Origin: Puniceicoccales bacterium
GTDB taxonomy: Bacteria; Verrucomicrobiota; Verrucomicrobiia; Opitutales; JAIRLM01
DNA: 11,000 nucleotides
Assembly: GCA_031282565.1 (NCBI GenBank)
Contig: JAITDL010000046.1
Location: 1-11,000, forward strand
Reading direction: 5' to 3'
Made by a program: the position numbers and the translations under genes. The first letter of the stretch is position 1. The number at the start of each line of letters is the position of its first letter. This document shows, one piece after another, positions 7,187-11,000 of the stretch. The notes beneath the pieces are model-generated. The model saw only the letters and a program-made list of their open reading frames with translations, ran no database searches and was not told the origin of the DNA.

Positions 7187-8077
7187 ATGACGATTCCTGC
7201 ATTTGGAGGGGGATATACATCCCCGGTACGCGCTGAAGGTTTAACTAAATTCCAGATGGCTCGCGCAACCCTGTCTGGGCCAGGTGGAAGCCTTTTGAAA
7301 GCAATTCGTGTGCTTCTAGGGAAAACAACCGAAGATGTTATTGCTGTCGTGCAGGAGAAAATAAATGCTGATTACGCGACGGTGATTGAATCGACAATCG
7401 ACGGCATATGTAATACCGTCCGCGAGAGGAGATACTTTGCTGTTGGCGAACTTAGGTGTGCCGCTCTATTAGACGTGAATGATGCCATCATGGCTTTTTG
7501 CAGGAAACTTGGAGCTGATGATACCCGTATGATGATGGTTGGTGTTTATGGTGGCGATTTCAGCTATGCAGCTACAGATGTTGTCGAGCAGCTAATGGCG
7601 ACGTCGGGCTTTCGAGAGAAAGCGCGAGAAATAGAAGCGGCGGCAACTCGCGCTGATTGGGATTCGTTTGATCGCGGGCGCGAAATAGACGCAGCGATGC
7701 AGCAAATAGCTGACGCGGCAGCGAATTGGAATATGGCTGATGCCGGTGCGCTAATTGATGAGTGCGAGAGAACATTTGGCGCGTTGGAGCTCGGCGAACG
7801 TGAGGATATCATTGCCGCCATAGGGGCTGCGAAAGAAATATCAAGACAGGGAGCGGCAAAAACAACTGATTCCATTGGAGTGCAGCTATCGCCGAAGGGA
7901 TTCGCCGTGGTGCGTGCCGCCGCTGAAAAATATGGATGTGAAGTTCAGATTGCTATGGCAATAGGCTATGGAAGTGGTGCCTGTGCTGGGCGCCAAAATA
8001 TTTTTATACAAACCAACACTCCAGCGGTAGCCGCAGAGCCTCCTGGTGCAGGATCAGAATTTCATAATACTTGGTGA
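7187..8077 (+). CDS. Uncharacterised 296-residue helical protein, leaderless mRNA likely
   Basis: I do not recognise this protein. It begins with a glycine-rich stretch (FGGGYTSP, 6-13), then looks mainly alpha-helical and soluble. The middle (about 145-225) is acidic and Ala-rich with no aromatic core. The C-terminal part has a possible beta segment (about 252-275, with GYGSGACAGRQ) and a loose Pro/Ala/Gly tail. There is no signal peptide, membrane helix or catalytic signature. Residues 81-97 (RRYFAV, then AA, then DV) line up without gaps from FAV onward with 287-303 of the large left-edge protein. Both also contain IDG followed by an Arg a few residues on, so they may be distant relatives; this is tentative. 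ATG 7187 has no ribosome site, but the -10 box ends eight bases before it. It ends in TGA four bases from the 3' end of the opposing tRNA gene, with no terminator in between. Confidence 0.85.
   Translation: MTIPAFGGGYTSPVRAEGLTKFQMARATLSGPGGSLLKAIRVLLGKTTEDVIAVVQEKINADYATVIESTIDGICNTVRERRYFAVGELRCAALLDVNDAIMAFCRKLGADDTRMMMVGVYGGDFSYAATDVVEQLMATSGFREKAREIEAAATRADWDSFDRGREIDAAMQQIADAAANWNMADAGALIDECERTFGALELGEREDIIAAIGAAKEISRQGAAKTTDSIGVQLSPKGFAVVRAAAEKYGCEVQIAMAIGYGSGACAGRQNIFIQTNTPAVAAEPPGAGSEFHNTW
7209..7224 (+). promoter_or_regulatory. Hairpin at codons 8-13 of the leaderless gene
   Basis: GGGGAT (7209-7214) pairs with ATCCCC (7219-7224) around the tetraloop ATAC. The 5' arm overlaps the Shine-Dalgarno-like run GGAGGGGG (7205-7212), which has no start codon at usable spacing after it. 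In a leaderless transcript this stem would begin about 22 bases from the 5' end, where it could affect stability or initiation. This role is inferred from position only. Confidence 0.3.
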
Positions 8078-8081
8078 ATTC

Positions 8082-8158
8082 TGGTGGGCGGCACAGGACT
8101 CGAACCTGCGACCTACCGGATGTAAACCGGTTGCTCTAACCAGCTGAGCTAGCCGCCC
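8082..8158 (-). tRNA. tRNA-Val(UAC)
   Basis: The cloverleaf reads on the minus strand. Acceptor GGGCGGC pairs fully with GCCGCCC. The D arm is GCTC/GAGC with a nine-base loop containing GG. The anticodon stem ACCGG/CCGGT carries loop TTTACAT, so the anticodon is UAC (8124-8122), for valine GUA codons. The T arm GCAGG/CCTGT has loop TTCGAGT and one G-U pair. Discriminator A and the CCA end (8084-8082) are encoded. U34 of valine tRNA is not a usual target of the MnmE-MnmG pathway encoded next door, so that adjacency need not be functional. The gene is convergent to the 7187 gene, four bases from its stop. Confidence 0.97.
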
Positions 8159-8164
8159 CGGAGC

Positions 8165-8193
8165 AGATCTGAATTAATTCGGCGCGCTGTCAA
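8165..8193 (-). promoter_or_regulatory. Possible tRNA-Val promoter
   Basis: On the minus strand a perfect TTGACA (8193-8188) lies 17 bp before AGATCT (8170-8165), placing a start at about 8158, the first base of the tRNA. The -35 box and spacing are good, but AGATCT hardly resembles TATAAT. The rest of 8159-8241 shows no clear promoter for mnmE either. Confidence 0.3.
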
Positions 8194-8277
8194 ATTATTC
8201 CATCGGGTGGCCCACAAAAAACGCTGCGCGGAGATGGGTGGTTGACTTCGGCGAAACTAGTCAACTGCTGTCAATGC

Positions 8278-9654
8278 ATGGAAATTGCCTGGCGAAGAGA
8301 CACATTTGTTGCGCTGTCGACGGCAGTCGGCCGTGCAGCTCTGGCGGTTGTGCGCGCCAGCGGTCCGCTCTGCGGAGAAATCTACCGCGAAGCCTTTTGC
8401 CGTGAACCGGTACACCGCGTTGCAAGCTGCTTGAATTACAAATCATCCAGCGGAGAGGTTCTTGACAGTGTAGTGGCGACGTTTTTCAAGAATCCGAACT
8501 CATTCACCGGCGACGACATGGTGGAAATTTCCTGCCACGGGAATCCAATTATCGTTGAACAAATTATCGGCGACATGGTCATCCGCGGCTGCAGGATGGC
8601 GGAACCCGGGGAATTTACGCGCAGGGCTTTTCTGAATGGTAAATTGGACCTATCGCAGGCGGAAGCAGTTGCCGAATTAATTCACGGGAAAACTATGGCG
8701 GCGGTTAGCCGCGCGGGGCGGCAGCTTTGCGGCGAACTCGGCAGGACTTTAGCCGCAGTGCGGGAACCACTTCTCGATTTGCTCGCGGCCATTGAGTCCG
8801 CCATCGATTTCAGCGACGAAGGCCTTCCTGAGCCGGACTGGCCGCAGATTTGTGAAAAGTTGGCAAATTTGCGACGTAGAGTGGAGTCGCTGGCGGAGAC
8901 GTACCGCCACAAAAGGCACATTGACAACGGCATAGGCATAGTCATCGCCGGTGCAGCGAATGCCGGCAAGAGCAGCATTTTGAACTTCTTGCTCGCCAGA
9001 GACCGCGCCATCGTGAGCCCAGTTGCCGGTACGACGCGTGATTTCATAGAGGAATCCATGCAGCTCGGCCCCTGGCTCTTGCGACTCGTAGACACGGCCG
9101 GAATTTGCGAACAACCATCTGAGTTGGATCTGCTTTCCATGGAGCGCAGCGAAGAAAAGATTGCCGAAGAAGATTTTGTGCTGCTGGTTGTCGATGGGGC
9201 TGGCGAAGTTGATGGGGCCGCGGCGATGGCGGAGCGTTTGCACGGAAAACGTGGTGCGATCGTTTTCAACAAGAGGGATTTGCCGGAGTTCATGCCCCGG
9301 CAGCATGGGGCGCTCGATGGACTTGCTTGGCCGGCGATTTCAATTTCAACGAAAATTCCCGATGACTGCGTCAAATTGCGCAATTTCATTGGCGATACCT
9401 TGAAGGCAAACAATTTACTGCCAGACTGCGAAGATGTGTCGGTTAATTTTCGCCAAATGGAGCTGCTGCGGGCGTCGGCTGCACATCTATCTGCCGCCGA
9501 AGATTTAATCGTGAAATTTGGCCCATGGCCTGCTGTGGAGTGCGTCGCAGAGGAATTGCACGCCGCAAATCGCGCTCTGGCGGAAGTCGTTGGCGAGGAT
9601 GTCTCCCGAGCTGTGCTTGACAGAATCTTCTCCACGTTCTGCGTTGGCAAATGA
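8278..9654 (+). CDS. mnmE: tRNA modification GTPase MnmE (TrmE)
   Basis: MnmE works with MnmG to make 5-carboxymethylaminomethyluridine at U34 of tRNAs reading split codon boxes; it binds the formyl-tetrahydrofolate cofactor and GTP. From ATG 8278 the protein has 458 residues, close to 454 in E. coli. The N-terminal folate-binding domain shows DDMVEISCHGN and GEFTRRAFLNGKLDLSQAEA. The GTPase domain, inserted in a helical domain, has G1 GAANAGKS (225-232), G2 GTTRD (251-255), G3 DTAG (272-275) and G4 NKRD (331-334). The C-terminus is FCVGK with the conserved Cys455. An alternative TTG start at 8242 has GGAG eight bases upstream, but its 12 extra residues (including CCQC) are not family-like. 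ATG 8278 has no visible ribosome site, so the choice rests on homology. mnmE overlaps mnmG by four bases. Confidence 0.97.
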   Translation: MEIAWRRDTFVALSTAVGRAALAVVRASGPLCGEIYREAFCREPVHRVASCLNYKSSSGEVLDSVVATFFKNPNSFTGDDMVEISCHGNPIIVEQIIGDMVIRGCRMAEPGEFTRRAFLNGKLDLSQAEAVAELIHGKTMAAVSRAGRQLCGELGRTLAAVREPLLDLLAAIESAIDFSDEGLPEPDWPQICEKLANLRRRVESLAETYRHKRHIDNGIGIVIAGAANAGKSSILNFLLARDRAIVSPVAGTTRDFIEESMQLGPWLLRLVDTAGICEQPSELDLLSMERSEEKIAEEDFVLLVVDGAGEVDGAAAMAERLHGKRGAIVFNKRDLPEFMPRQHGALDGLAWPAISISTKIPDDCVKLRNFIGDTLKANNLLPDCEDVSVNFRQMELLRASAAHLSAAEDLIVKFGPWPAVECVAEELHAANRALAEVVGEDVSRAVLDRIFSTFCVGK

Positions 9655-11000
9655 AAATGACAACGGCGCCGCTTCTTGTAGAAAAAATGTGGGACGTTGT
9701 GGTAGTAGGCGGCGGCCACGGCGGCTGCGAAGCAGCCGCCGTGGCCCCCCCCATTGGCTGCGAGACACATATTCTCACCCGGAATGTGGAAACCATCGGA
9801 CAAATGAGCTGCAATCCGGCGGTCGGTGGGCTTGCCAAGGGCCACCTGGTGAGGGAGATCGATGCCCTCGGAGGGCTCATGGGGGAAAATGCCGACGGCA
9901 CGGCTCTGCAATTTCGTCTCCTGAACCGTTCCCGGGGGCAAGCGGTGCAAGGCCCACGGGCCCAGTGCGATATGCGGCTCTATGCCGCAAGGATGCGCTT
10001 TCTATTGGAGCGAATTGATCGGCTGAGTATTTTCCAGGCAATTGTTGAAAGCCTTTCCGTAGAAGAAGATGGAACATTTGTTCTGGGAACAAACTTCGGG
10101 CTAAAGCTGCGTGGGCGGACGGTCGTCTTGACCACGGGAACTTTTCTCCGCGGCCGCATGCACATTGGCGGCTATCAATTTGGTGGAGGCAGACTTGGAG
10201 ATTTCGCGTCCGCCGGTCTCGCCGAATCCCTGGGCAACCTATCCATCAAAACCGGCCGCATGAAGACCGGCACATCTTCCCGCCTGCGAGGCAAAAGCGT
10301 GGATTTCTCAAAAATGGAGCGGCAGGATGGCGATGAAAATCCGGTAAAATTTGCTTTCTATGATACGCGCAGCGAAGAAGATCGCAGCGCTTGGCCGAAA
10401 ATTTTTGCAGAACCGCTTGTTTGCGATCCGTCGCAGCAGTTGCCATGTTTCATATGTAGCACTGGCCCAGAGACACGCGCCATCGTCGAGGGGAACATCA
10501 ACCTCTCCGCCACCTACTCCGGCGCCATCGGAGGTCGAGGCCCGCGCTATTGCCCGAGCATCGAGGATAAATTCTCCAAATTTCCAGACCATCCTACTCA
10601 TCGCTTATTTCTTGAGCCTGAGGGTATTGGAACAGACGAGTTCTACGTAAATGGCCTATCAACGAGCCTTCCATTCGATGTGCAAGAGCACATGATTCAC
10701 AGCATTAAAGGATTAGAACATGCGCAAATTGTGAAGCCTGCCTATGCAGTTGAATATGATTACATTCCGCCGACGCAGCTGAAGCCAACTTTGGAAACAA
10801 AAGCCGTAGAAGGTCTTTTTTGCGGAGGACAAATTAATGGCACATCTGGATACGAAGAAGCCGCTGCCCAGGGACTTATTGCTGGAATCAATGCCGCAGC
10901 AAAAATTAAATCCATGGAGCCGCTGGTTCTTGGTCGCCATGAAGCCTACATTGGCGTTCTCCTTGATGACCTCGTAACCCGCGGCACAGACGAACCATAT
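9651..11000 (+). CDS. mnmG: tRNA uridine-5-carboxymethylaminomethyl synthase MnmG (GidA), 3' end outside window
   Basis: MnmG is the FAD-dependent partner of MnmE in U34 modification. The frame runs off the right edge after 450 residues, out of about 620-630 in the family. It shows the FAD-binding GGGHGGCEA (20-28), QMSCNPAVGG with conserved Cys54, KGHLVREIDALGG, TTGTFLRG, a second conserved Cys266 in LPCFIC, RYCPSIEDK (299-307), EPEGIGTDEFYVNGLSTSLP and QINGTSGYEEAAAQGLIAG. The ATG at 9651 overlaps the mnmE stop as ATGA, indicating coupling. Met13 (ATG 9687) also fits the family N-terminus. Departures from the family: AVAPPIG (30-36) where a helix usually reads like LAAARMG; RGQAVQGPRAQ near 95-105; and FICSTGPETR (267-276) where a THTN-x-x-TH-like segment is usual. 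The PP lies at the end of a long DNA inverted repeat and may be a sequence error. The frame is otherwise intact. Confidence 0.97.
   Translation, partial: MKMTTAPLLVEKMWDVVVVGGGHGGCEAAAVAPPIGCETHILTRNVETIGQMSCNPAVGGLAKGHLVREIDALGGLMGENADGTALQFRLLNRSRGQAVQGPRAQCDMRLYAARMRFLLERIDRLSIFQAIVESLSVEEDGTFVLGTNFGLKLRGRTVVLTTGTFLRGRMHIGGYQFGGGRLGDFASAGLAESLGNLSIKTGRMKTGTSSRLRGKSVDFSKMERQDGDENPVKFAFYDTRSEEDRSAWPKIFAEPLVCDPSQQLPCFICSTGPETRAIVEGNINLSATYSGAIGGRGPRYCPSIEDKFSKFPDHPTHRLFLEPEGIGTDEFYVNGLSTSLPFDVQEHMIHSIKGLEHAQIVKPAYAVEYDYIPPTQLKPTLETKAVEGLFCGGQINGTSGYEEAAAQGLIAGINAAAKIKSMEPLVLGRHEAYIGVLLDDLVTRGTDEPY
9708..9752. repeat. Long inverted repeat with GAA loop inside mnmG
   Basis: GGCCACGGCGGCTGC (9714-9728) is the exact reverse complement of GCAGCCGCCGTGGCC (9732-9746), separated only by GAA. 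Continuing outward, 9708-9713 against 9747-9752 gives four further pairs out of six, for 19 of 21 in all, ending exactly where an eight-C run (9745-9752) ends. It is not followed by a T-run, so it is not an intrinsic terminator. By simple base-frequency reasoning a 15-bp perfect stem with so short a loop is not expected by chance in 11 kb. Confidence 0.9.

Noticed and set aside
8055..8083. Inverted repeat CAGAATT/AATTCTG as a terminator between the 7187 gene and the tRNA.
   Set aside because: The loop is 15 bases, the stem is AT-rich, no T-run follows on either strand, and it overlaps both the stop codon and the tRNA CCA end.
8682..9950. A 422-codon open frame on the minus strand opposite mnmE and mnmG.
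   Set aside because: It lies almost wholly opposite two well-conserved genes and its composition (Ser, Pro, Ala rich) is that of a reverse-strand shadow of GC-rich codons.

Overview
This window looks like a bacterial chromosome segment of mixed base composition. It carries mainly housekeeping genes plus two long proteins I do not recognise. The MnmG, MnmE and PyrG sequences are clearly bacterial. Parts of MnmG (FLEPEGIGTDEFYVNGLSTS followed by LPFDVQ, then AYAVEYDYI) remind me of the Chlamydiae/Verrucomicrobia/Lentisphaerae (PVC) group. That placement comes from memory of family sequences and is low confidence. I see no insertion sequence, phage module, CRISPR array or rRNA.

Layout, left to right. 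(1) On the + strand, an unrecognised helical protein enters from beyond the left edge and ends at 2653. (2) thyA (thymidylate synthase, 2709-3506, +) follows after 55 bases. (3) thyA meets head-on, with one base between stop codons, a minus-strand run transcribed ndk -> pyrG -> sigma-54-dependent response regulator (7008 down to 3508). (4) A 178-base divergent intergenic region (7009-7186) holds a good sigma-70-type promoter for the rightward gene and a nested dyad. (5) A second unrecognised protein (7187-8077, +) starts so close to its -10 box that its mRNA would be leaderless. (6) A tRNA-Val(UAC) gene (8082-8158, -) lies convergent to it. (7) mnmE (8278-9654) and mnmG (9651 to the right edge) overlap by four bases on the + strand.

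How the genes fit together. Ndk makes UTP from UDP and PyrG aminates UTP to CTP; Ndk also phosphorylates dTDP derived from the ThyA product dTMP. The left-centre part is therefore a pyrimidine-nucleotide cluster, with a response regulator as the last gene of the ndk-pyrG run and no sensor kinase in the window. MnmE and MnmG form the complex that builds the 5-carboxymethylaminomethyl group on U34 of certain tRNAs.

The strongest oddity is in mnmG. A perfect 15-bp inverted repeat with a GAA loop sits over the FAD-binding motif and extends to 19 of 21 pairs. It ends in a run of eight C that puts two prolines where the family has a helix. This is either a template-switch mutation or a sequence error. 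Other points worth checking are the leaderless promoter at 7150-7187, the signal-peptide-like extension on Ndk, and faint internal repeats in the large left-edge protein together with its possible relationship to the 7187-8077 protein. I did not find a convincing new multi-gene system; the two unrecognised proteins are the best candidates for new biology.
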